Shown here piece after piece: positions 54,987 to 64,000 of a DNA stretch of 64,000 nt. The stretch is from positions 1,674,001 through 1,738,000 of the forward strand of contig JAGTXZ010000024.1 of NCBI GenBank assembly GCA_018398575.1, in the 5' to 3' direction. The notes under the pieces are model-generated. The model was given only the letters and a program-made list of their open reading frames with translations, made no database searches and was not told the origin of the DNA. Each line of letters starts with the position of its first letter. Within the stretch, counting starts at the first letter, position 1. The DNA comes from Ampelomyces quisqualis. Taxonomy: Eukaryota > Ascomycota > Dothideomycetes > Pleosporales > Phaeosphaeriaceae. A program made the position numbers and the translations under genes.

Positions 54987-55760
54987 ACGTCGTGGCGGCA
55001 ATTATCATTTCTTGTGGTGTGATGAAGTTGCATTGACGAGCGTTCCTTCTTTTCTTCTGCGAGGGAATACTCTAGTAGATTATGCTTCCTACGATTTTCT
55101 AGGCTGCGCGAAATGGGACGTTCCCTGACGTTGTTCCTCGTGCATGCATTGCTTCAGGGGTCGTTGTGGTTGTTGTCGTAGTCAGGGGTTGATCAATCAA
55201 TGCCATTCCGATCAAAAGACCTCGCGAACGAAGTTGGTGACTGAACACGACCATATGAAAAGTTTCCGCAAAGTAAAGACAACAAGGGTTCCGAGGAGTA
55301 GATCAAATTGAGCTGATGAAGCTCGTCGGAACTCGGCATCGTCTGAGCCTTTGAGGAGCCGGCGTGCAGACGAGGCGCCAACCTGTGATTGGTCTAGCGT
55401 GTCCCCTTCTGCTGAGTTGTACCTCTCACCCCTCCCGTTTTCGAATACGATAGCACCGTAACAGTACTCATCCACATGTTCCCCGAATGCCGCGATCAGC
55501 GAGCTATTCTCGAGCTTCCCTGCTTCTCGGCCTGGGAGGCTGGGAGCAGCGCCAATCAGTGGTGAGAGGTGGGGCTTGTTGGCGTCGTCGTTGGCAGAAG
55601 TTCGATCGAAGGTGAGAGAGTGGCAGGGAGCTCGCAAACGGCTTAGCGCGGGGCATGTTCCCCTCCAAAAACCAGCTTCCTTCAACCGACCCCGCCGTCT
55701 CTCCCATCAATCAATCATCTCTCCCTCTCACCCACCAAATACACATCCAATTCCATCAAA
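54987..55760. promoter_or_regulatory. Intergenic; cyclophilin promoter
   Basis: The last 75 bp before ATG 55761 are a strong CT-rich tract (about 55686-55757), typical of highly expressed fungal genes. A minus-strand 157-codon frame (55212-55685) has no features and is not called. Confidence 0.6.
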
Positions 55761-56454
55761 ATGCCTAACCCCAACGTCTTCTTCGATGTCTCCATTGGCG
55801 GCGCGCCCGCCGGCCGCATTGTCATGGAGCTCTTCGCCGACAAGGTCCCCAAGGTACACACTTCGCTGCCTCTGCCCCGCTAGCAGAAACTTTCCATTGA
55901 TCTCAGGGCTGATGTGTATCTTGCAGACCGCGGAGAACTTCCGTGCCCTCTGCACTGGTGAGAAGGGTACCGGCCGCGCTGGCAAGCCTCTCCACTACCA
56001 GGGCTCTTCTTTCCACCGTGTCATCCCCCAGTTCATGCTTCAGGGTGGTGATTTCACCCGCGGCAACGTAAGTCATCTCCCCAACCACGTACAACGTGAG
56101 GCACAAGACTGATTTGTGACAGGGCACTGGTGGCGAGTCCATCTACGGCGAGAAGTTTGAGGATGAGAACTTCGACTTGAAGCACACTGGCCCCGGTATC
56201 CTCTCCATGGCCAACGCTGGTCCCGGAACGTAAGTGCAACCGATGGTTACAACAGGAACACGACTGACGAGTATTTCAGCAACGGCTCGCAGTTCTTCAT
56301 CTGCACCGTCAAGACCTCTTGGTTGGACGGCAAGCACGTCGTCTTTGGCCAGGTCACTGAGGGTCTCGATATCGTCCAGGCTGTCGAGCGCGTCGGCTCC
56401 CAGACTGGCAAGACCTCCAAGACTGTCACCATTGAAAAGTCTGGCCAGTTGTAG
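55761..56454 (+). CDS. CPR1: Cyclophilin A, peptidyl-prolyl cis-trans isomerase
   Basis: Four exons: 55761-55853, 55927-56067, 56123-56229 and 56280-56454, with introns of 73, 55 and 50 nt; 171 residues, the usual length. The complete cyclophilin core is seen: FFDVSIGGAPAGRIVMELF, TAENFRALCTGEKG, the active-site arginine stretch FHRVIPQFMLQGGDF, SMANAGPGTNGSQFFIC, and the cyclosporin-contact tryptophan in WLDGKHVVFG. No signal peptide or targeting sequence, so cytosolic. It catalyses proline isomerisation in protein folding and is the expected target of cyclosporin A. The intron-rich structure and CT-rich leader agree with a highly expressed gene. Confidence 0.97.
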
Positions 56455-59185
56455 ACAAGAGTTTCGACTGCCGGGTAGTTGGACAGTGCGCATAGTCAAC
56501 GGAGCAGCTCCAGCGACACTCAAAAGTATCACGAGAATGACGACGTGACGACAAGGAGCAGTGCAGATCGGTCATTACTAGCATTGGAAAACGGCATCTT
56601 CGTCGTAGTACTGGCGTTGGAAATGGCATGATCGGTTCGAGGTCCAATACAAAGTTTTGCCTTGCACAATGTGATGTCTAATGTTGATGTGATGTGATGG
56701 GACAGAAAATACCTTGATGTCGACGACTTGGCTATTCTTGACCTCCTCGATGACCCACCAAACACCAACGGTGACTGCTACTCTTCGCCCACAGCTCTCG
56801 CGACGCGCATTCCCTCGCATTCGTCGTAGATGGTGCTGTCACCACATGGAAACTAGCCCACTGACGTTTCGTCAACGCTACTAATAGCCATGAGCGCTAG
56901 CATATTTGTTGACGCCACTTGCAGCGATCGAACTAATTGCCGGCAAGCGTAAGCGAAAGGAAAAAGTTCGGAACATGAACGGGTGCAAGGACGGACTGGA
57001 CAGCAGATGAATGTAACGATGGACTATTGTACAGGCTCTTGCAGCGATATCCTTCTTGACTCTTGTTGGAACAACAGTCAGTATACGTGATTGAAATCAA
57101 GGATGACAATAATAATAGAAGAAGAAGAAGAAGAAGAAGACGGGGGCACGAAGGCTGCGTGCGTGGAGGGGAGTGAGAATCGATGGAAGAGATTCTTCTA
57201 CTGCTCGTGGAAATGGTTGTGTTTTGAAGTTTGACATGGCAAGCACAATGTTTGATTCGGACACGGGAGAGTAAGTCTATAGTTTGGGGAGGATAGAGTG
57301 CCATCATTGTGTGGTTTACTTCGAGATGAGATCAGACGCTTGTGCTGACCGACTTGTCAAGGACTCGAGGTGGTGTGCGGTGTCACAGCCACGCACCGGT
57401 CGAGTTTTTGGTATGTGAGGTACGGCCATGAATCAGGTTGGAGGGCGGTGCAGAGCACGAGAGTGCTTTTGCGTGGGAAAGGTGGGACTGGATTTCTTTA
57501 TGAACATTTAGCGAGGAGTACGGGTGACTTAACCTACTGCACACATTGCTGCCTTCAAGGATTCAAAAAAAGGCAAGAAGGCGCGAGGTGGGGCGATGGC
57601 TATGAGCGGACATGTTGATGCAGCGAAGTAGATCCATGACAGAGTCCGAAGGACCTTGAGGCCGAATCTGGGGCGATGACTCGCGTTGATGTCCTCCAGC
57701 CCATCATTTCGAGTTCTGGGTGCCTCTTACTATGATCCGTCCGAAAGTCGAGGCAAAGGGGCGAAGGGCTTTCGCCCCCTTATTGACTGACGTGCTACGG
57801 CAGTACGTGGCGCCAGTGGAACGTGGGGTAACAGCCTGAAGTGAGGTGTTGGGATCGAGTAATACTACCGCGCCTTGACTGGGCGGATTAATGGTAATGC
57901 GCAAGGTAATCGTTCAGCGATGTTTGGTCAATATGGAGCAATCAGTGCCCTGGGACATGGTGTCATTGCTACTAAGCAACTCCTACACAGGGTCTTCGAC
58001 CCCAAAAAAACGTGGAACCTTTTAGTGGAGAGAACTGAAAGCGCCCCATGCGACTGGGAGGCGAGGCGGGTCAGGAGCTGCTGGAGGATCCGGGGAATTG
58101 GGATGAACGTATGTATTGCATGACAGAATTGGATCCACGTAGCACTCCGTTTGTGTAGCCTAAAGGAAGAGCTCGACCTGAAGAGATGAAGCAATGCGAT
58201 ATCTGGTGTTTGGGACGGATCATGCCTCGGAGTGTCGTGGCTGCCATCTGAGCCACCACGTACTGCTCGCCTATTGGCTCAACAAACTCCACCATGCAGC
58301 GAGACGATACTGACGTCGAGGCGGCAGTAACACGAACACTGGGCGAAAGTATCCGTAAAGGCCTCCTCCATTAGTCTGCGAGTGTTCGGTAGGGGGTTGG
58401 TGGCATCACGTGATGTCAGCGGCTTTCGGCTTGGCGTAAAAGAGCAATGCACCGTGGACAAAGACGTTCCCAACGCGTGCATGGTCGCAAAGTAGCCATC
58501 TGCCATGGCGATCTCCTGCCTTCAACGAGCCTGCGATGGGATTTTCGCACGAAACGGGTGAGCATCTAGCGCCCGGAATGCGTCAGTGCCTGGTCCTTGC
58601 CGCTACAGCCGTTCCAGCACACGACAGTCGCGAGAGGCTCACTGTCCGACACACGACTCTTCTCCACCAGAAACCGAAATCTTGCAGGGCCAGCCTGGCG
58701 TTTCAGGCGGCGCTGAGGTTTTGTGGGTAGATGAAGTTCACTGCAGGACTGGCGCTGCGCCCTGTCTGTCGATGCATCGGGGCGTCATATGCCCGTATGG
58801 CTGCACACAGAGGCGTCCGTGGGCGTGTGAGATTCGCTGCCCTCGGCTAGACAGCGGAGGTGATTGCTGTGCAGTGTCTGGACCCGCAAACATCGACTCT
58901 CCCAGGCAGCCCGTCCTCGAGTAATCCCACGCCATGCGCTGTGCCTTCATTCGCGCGACGTGCCTGGGTGGAGTCTGCATCTTGTCTTGATCCCATTTGG
59001 TCCTGCCCGCGCCTCGTGCCAGGTCACCCCTTCGTGTGCTGGCTTGGAACACCCCACCTGCTTCACGTCTCCGCATTCCGACTTCACATATACACCTTGC
59101 TTGACGTACGGCTTTGCTCGGAGCAGCACATGTCGCATTTGCACAGTACCATCACATTTAATAACACTATTACTACCCATCCATC
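56455..59185. other. Intergenic region with GAA microsatellite
   Basis: No supportable gene in 2.7 kb. A GAA repeat lies at about 57118-57140. The right end is the promoter of the unknown gene at 59186. Confidence 0.5.
57118..57140 (+). repeat. (GAA)n microsatellite
   Basis: About seven GAA units in a row. Confidence 0.9.
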
Positions 59186-60602
59186 ATGTCTCCAAATGTG
59201 CACTGGCCACGATATGAGTCGAGTAACAGCACTCACTCTGCCCGTAGCGAAAGCGAGCGTTCATATGAGACAAACCCGACAGAATATAGCCATCGTCTTC
59301 CGTCTCTGGCCTACGGCGAGACACACGATGACCGCTTACAGAGCAGCGATCCCGACTACTTTGCAACAAAGCAGCACAGCGATTATCATGAGACGCTGCC
59401 TCCCCGCGCCTCGGTCGATACTTATGCTTCCACGAGCGAGGAAGAGCTGGCAGACGACCTCGACGACGACATGCCCGAGTACCAAGTCTCACAATACAGC
59501 CATGAGCCACTGCATAGCGATGCCATGCCCACAACACCCCGCGACTTCGCGGAGCTCTTTCCCACCGGCAAGCGCATATCGATACGGCACGACGATGCCA
59601 CTATAGACGGCAACATGAACTTGCGCGTGGACACCCAAGTCGAAGAACGGGGCCACAGGAAGCAGAGCTACACTCTCTTCCATTTGCGCATGCAGGACTT
59701 GCGCACACGCGAGTTTTCGCTCCGTCGCTATTGCAGAGAGTCTGGTCGTGAGGTCTGCCATTCAATACGAAAGTATCAGAAGTCACCTGCTGAGAAGCGA
59801 CCCGTCTTACAACGCGCCAGCACCGCCCTTGCTAGCTTGGTCAAGTCTGACTCCCGACCCTCAACGTCAGCAGCTCTCAAGCGTTCTGACTCTGGCTATG
59901 AGTCGGTGTTCGGCATCGGCAGCGTCGAGCAAGACGGCGCGGGAGATGACTCAAGGCCAAGGTCCATCGGCTACTCCAAGGGCCGCGCGCTGATTCCCAC
60001 CAACACCATCAAACTTGAGTTCTCCAACTACACCCACCTGGATGTTAAGCGGAGAGGCGCCAAGTCACACAAGCGTTATGCCTTTGAGTATTGGGGTCAC
60101 GACTATTCCTGGAAGCGTGCAGTCGAAAAGGAACGTGACCATGAGACTGTATCGTACTACCTCGTTCGAGACGACAACGACAAAAAACCGCTCGCACACA
60201 TCTGTCCCGTGCGGTCGACTCCGGAAGAGGCTCACGAGGAGCAAGCACGGGGAGGCTGGGTGCCACCCTGTTACATGCGGATAACCGACGAACAGATCTT
60301 GCGGTCTGACACTGATATCTCAGAGTAGGTAACGTTGTGCCGCAGCCTACTTCCGCCCTGCTAATACATCACGCAGTATTGTCGTTGCTACAGGCCTTAT
60401 GGCGCTCGTTGATGATTGTATCAAGCGTCGCTTCAGCTCCAAACAGAGCACCCAGTTGCACATCCCAATGATGCGGAGCGCCAGCTTCAAGATGAACATG
60501 GAGTACGTTGGCCCAAAGCGGTTGATTGACGAGATGTTCAGTCGCAACACCAGCCAGAGGAAGCAGCCATCTGCGTCCCGGCAAGTATCCTTACAAGCAT
60601 AA
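59186..60602 (+). CDS. Conserved fungal protein of unknown function
   Basis: Two exons: 59186-60324 and 60377-60602, with a 52-nt intron (GTAGGT donor, CTGCTAAT branch, ACGCAG acceptor) joining SDTDIS to DIVVATGLMALVDDCIKRR in frame; 454 residues. The first 130 residues are acidic and Ser/Tyr-rich, probably disordered. The folded part begins around RISIRHDDATIDGNMNLRVD. It contains a repeated basic/aromatic pattern: YTLFHLRMQDLRTREFSLRRY, then a Ser-rich linker, then IKLEFSNYTHLDVKRR, KRYAFEYWGHDYSWKR and GGWVPPCYMRITDEQI. The C-terminal helix covers the intron junction. I read this as a beta-rich domain split by a linker, without a known name. No signal peptide or membrane span. Confidence 0.88.
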
Positions 60603-62588
60603 CGCCACCCTATCAGGACATTGTTTGGTCATTTGGTTCCCGTTGCACTGTCTCGGGAGTCGCCTAAACTGCGTACCTCGAAGTGTATTTTTGTTTTGTG
60701 TCACTCGTCCCTGAATTCTCCTCTTATGACGCTTCACTGTAGGCTACCTCCTTGTGCATGTAGTTTGTGGTTTGCTCATTTGTTTCGTTTGGTATTGAGC
60801 CTTGTAGGGTTCACACAGTACACAGCGTTTGGATGACTCAGTGGCATGTTCTTACAGTGGCAAGCAAACATGTTTGCTGCATATGCTGAGTTGTCTTCGC
60901 ATTCCCTTGCGCAGACAGGCGTTCAAAGCATATTCGCTATTTGGTCAATCTCTGTTTGGTACATAACGCGACGTTGTGCGTAACGATTGTCATGGCTAGA
61001 GCTGTGCATGCTCGCAATTACGAATCGATCTTACTTTGGTCCTGGCGATCCCGGCATATCCCTCAAATCACCTTTGGATTTTACTTGCCACATTGCTTCA
61101 CGTACTGCGCGTCTCAGGTAGTACCAGGTCTTTGCTCAGTGTCCACGCGGCCGATTGGCTGCATTACAACTGGTACTTGTGTTACGCTTGACGACCCAAG
61201 CCCTATAGATCCCATGCACGAGCAGGTTTCGTGCATTCGAGGCTGCATGTTGCAACGGCTCAGTAGAGTTCTTGCTCAAAACAGGTAAGTTGGCAATGTG
61301 ATATGCAGTACGATGAGCCCATGGCCAGCGCAACGTTGACAACTGTGCCGCATCGTTGGCTTCTTGAAAGGGTTCCGGACATATTGGCTGATGTTGGAAT
61401 CTTACATTCCGCCATGCGAGGTCTCCGAGTTCAGGTAAGTTCAAGAGCGTGGCCTGAAACCGACAGCAGTGAGCTGTGTCAGGAATGACCGCGAATTCAA
61501 TTGATTTTCCAGGACCCTCCGGCACCATCACGCAATCTACGAGGTTTTGAAATGTCGGTATGTTCGTTTCACATGCGCCTGAGGTCACCCTGCTTGGTCG
61601 TCACACTAGACGAAGCTGGAAGCAGCAGGTACCCGTTTTGGTCACACGCATGTGATCAACGCGAACCCAGGGAAACTACTTATTTCTCCTAACATGAACC
61701 AAAAGTATGAAAATAATCCAGCTTTCGTAGAATGTACGACTGCAAACAACGACAACTCAGGCCCGGATGCAAACATCCGCTGCTGGTTATTGTATGCACT
61801 TCTCCACGGGTGCACTTCACGATCACGCCGGCGCGCATCCATTCAGAACAACAAGCTCATATCAACATGCGGTACCTCAAGCTAGGTGAACTGAACCAGC
61901 CATATCAAACAAACTACTGTAAAATGAGTTGTCCAAAACATGGCACCTGAACGAATTTCTCGCACCCACACGGGTACGCCTTCCAGCAGCGTCTCATGCT
62001 TGTACTACCCCCTCAAAGTAGCTCGCCGCCACGCAGCACCCACGCACGTAATACATTGGCGAGCCTAAATTGCTTAGGACACAATTACTTCTTCTTGATC
62101 TCCTGCAGCCACCCCTACTCTCGCGTTCTCTTGTCAGACTTGTCCCCACCCCACCCACGCTCCCGTCTGCAACATGTCATACTTCCTCGCAGGCGAGATC
62201 CCGATTCCCTACCCGTTCCGTTTCGGCCCGCGCGACATGACAGGACCGGGGCATTTATCTCGGTAAGGTTGCAAGAATAGTTAGTGGGGTGCTATTGGTT
62301 TTAAGGCTCCTGGCGACCAACGTCACGCAGACGACAGGGATGGGCTGCTGGATCCTATATGGAATCTTGTAATTGATAATTGTTTGTTGGCGAGGGTGGT
62401 TATTTGCCTCGTGGCCTGAAACGAGGCTCTGCTGCGTCAAGGAAATCAGTGTATAAGTATCGGTACATCGTTTGGTGGGTGAGTTTCGATACTACAGATT
62501 CGAAGCTATTACATACATATCCCCAGATTCTTCTACTTACGAGTACATCACGTGCTCTACAATTTAAAGCTAGATTACATTCGATATA
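60603..62588. other. Intergenic; possible micro-ORF
   Basis: No established gene. A 30-codon ORF (62174-62266) starts in a good context (CTGCAACATGTC) after a CT-rich tract and ends over a GTAAGG donor-like site, so it could be a first coding exon. A possible acceptor (CACGCAG, to 62330) would add only about 15 codons. I leave it as a candidate. Confidence 0.35.
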
Positions 62589-63011
62589 ATGGCTGGAAAT
62601 TGGGTTCAACGCCTCTTAGGTCAGAAAAACCTGGAATCCCTCCCTCCACTCCTTGGTTCCAAACACTCTGACAATTACAGAACACTGTACAGCCCGCAAT
62701 CTCCCCGAGCCCGTATTCCAAGATGTATCCGATCGTCGCGGTTCGTGCCCTCGTTTTCCCCTCCCTCTCTCAATCACCTTCACGATCATTACCTTACCTT
62801 GACCTTTACAGGCGGTAGAACCGCATGGAGCTGTATAACCACCATCAATGGCGTACACTACCCAGCCAGGTTCTGGTACGATGGTGATTACCTTGCACAA
62901 GCCAAGGAAGATAGTGCGGAAATCGCCCTCAGGAACCTCACGGGAACTATGGATATGAGGACTGATCCTCCGCCTGCGAGTGCGTATCAGACGCAGACAC
63001 AGTCATCATAA
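62589..63011 (+). CDS. Small double-stranded-RNA-binding-domain protein
   Basis: Three exons: 62589-62619, 62681-62740 and 62812-63011, with introns of 61 and 71 nt; 96 residues. The unspliced frame hides this: only after splicing does the N-terminus read LLEHCTARNLPEPVFQDVSD followed by RRGGRTAWSC, the alpha1-beta1 start of a dsRBD. Next are TTINGVHYPARFWYDGDYLA (beta strands) and the C-terminal helix AKEDSAEIALRNL with the KE(D)xA pattern of dsRBDs. The donors GTCAGA and GTTCGT are weak; the CTGAC and TTGACC branch points and TTACAG/TTTACAG acceptors are good. The protein is little more than one domain plus a short polar tail. Such stand-alone domains may bind structured RNA or pair with other proteins. 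Confidence 0.82.
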   Translation: MAGNWVQRLLGQKNLESLPPLLGSKHSDNYRTLYSPQSPRARIPRCIRSSRFVPSFSPPSLNHLHDHYLTLTFTGGRTAWSCITTINGVHYPARFWYDGDYLAQAKEDSAEIALRNLTGTMDMRTDPPPASAYQTQTQSS

Positions 63012-64000
63012 AATCATACAGAGGAGATGCTTGCGAAGATTGCGTTGAAGATATGGAGCGCTTGGAGTGAAGATTGGAAGATTGGATAAGATTAAGAGGG
63101 AGTGCAAGATTGGAGGGTTTGTTTCAGGGGGAAAGGCGAGTGGGGTGGTTGTTTTCGGCTGTTTTTGATAGGAGTCACTGGACGGTCTTTACTCAAGGTT
63201 CAAATGGTGTGGGATTTGTGTGGGGGGTTCAACACGGTAGACAAGAATTTTGTCTATTGGTGGTCTCAGTGGCGTCAGAGGTTCGTGGACTTGATGAAGG
63301 TACCTAGATCTTGCTGTAAATCCTTCAAATTGATGGCTTTAATTCTCAACATCCCGATTCACTCTACTTTGTGCCGCGGGATTAACCCTCGATGCGACCT
63401 CGTGTGGTGGCAGTCTCGCCTCCCGCGCTCCGTGGACTATGCATCCACATCACGAATGAGAATCAGGCCGCCCATGGCAGCTAACAGCTGCATGCATAAG
63501 CCACTGCTAGGTGCGGACGGCAGCGGACCGGCTCATGTTATCCGAACGCGGCGTCCCTAACCTGCATACCTTGTCGACTTCGACGTCACATCTACCACCC
63601 GTTCTTGGATGCTCAGGGCAAGTGTAGACTGCTGTCTATCATACATTTCTTTCTCGGGTCCCTTACAGTGGGATTGAGATTAGATGAAATCCTTGTCTGC
63701 CCTTCTCATTTGTTTCACGAGAAAGCTGTGGTAGCACTGATACTCAAAGGGGTCCTTATGTAGTAAAAAGAAAAGCATACGTCCTGTAGCTGTTCTGTAA
63801 AGAATATGTGTTTCAAGGCGTCTAGTCTTGCAGTTACTCACACATGTACCAAAAACGCTAGCGAGACAGGCTGAAAATTGCCAATTTGCCATACGTCCTT
63901 GCATGCATTAGCCCTGGTGTCGCTATGCTGTTGGACTGCATCTGAAGCAGACCTCTACGATATTGCATGTCGGTAATGCAGGCATCACGGAATCTCGTAT
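63012..64000. other. 3' intergenic region to window end
   Basis: No gene can be supported. The short ORFs present (for example 63102-63560) overlap the 3' flank of the dsRBD gene and have no motif. Confidence 0.5.

Noticed and set aside
62174..62266. 30-codon micro-ORF over a donor-like site
   Set aside because: Good start context, but the only acceptor I could find yields a 45-residue product with no support; kept only as a note in the intergenic entry.

Overview
The window is nuclear DNA from a filamentous ascomycete (Pezizomycotina). Genes are short and well spaced. Introns are 40-90 nt, begin GTRNGT, carry CTRAC-type branch points and end YAG. Several families are typical of moulds: an NDT80/PhoG regulator, Argonaute, a secreted GH37 trehalase, and a FAD monooxygenase beside a P450. 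A dothideomycete is my guess; the sequence does not prove it. I rebuilt the spliced models by hand from splice signals and reading-frame continuity.

Left part (0.4-20 kb) is mostly housekeeping and regulatory: an intracellular LysM protein, leukotriene-A4-hydrolase-type aminopeptidase, a small unknown gene 13 nt upstream of an RpiB/LacAB isomerase, a Cdc25/Ych1-like rhodanese, cystathionine beta-synthase, a five-domain but catalytically degenerate Argonaute, SRP receptor beta, and an NDT80/PhoG transcription factor. The regulator is followed by about 8 kb without a convincing gene, with a GC-rich core at 22.9-24.5 kb.

Middle part (28-35 kb): a membrane RBR ubiquitin ligase with CUE-like repeats, a membrane-anchored double-psi beta-barrel (RlpA-like) protein, divergently from it a CUE1 orthologue (ERAD, Ubc7 recruitment), and a secreted trehalase.

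From about 35 to 38.2 kb the sequence is AT-rich. It holds an 18-bp minisatellite and two adjacent MITE-like elements of 583 and 547 bp with clear terminal inverted repeats. Directly beside them is a three-exon gene for a small secreted eight-cysteine protein, a good effector candidate.

Right part (41-64 kb): a long uncharacterised protein with a C-terminal membrane segment; a degenerate intron-containing tRNA-Glu-like sequence; a loose group of oxidoreductase-type genes (DUF1772 membrane protein, NmrA-like, FAD monooxygenase divergent from a P450); cyclophilin A; a conserved unknown protein; and a 96-residue double-stranded-RNA-binding-domain protein.

The most unusual items are the Argonaute that has lost three of four slicer residues, the RBR ligase with a membrane segment inserted in its zinc-binding core, and the transposon-flanked secreted-protein gene.
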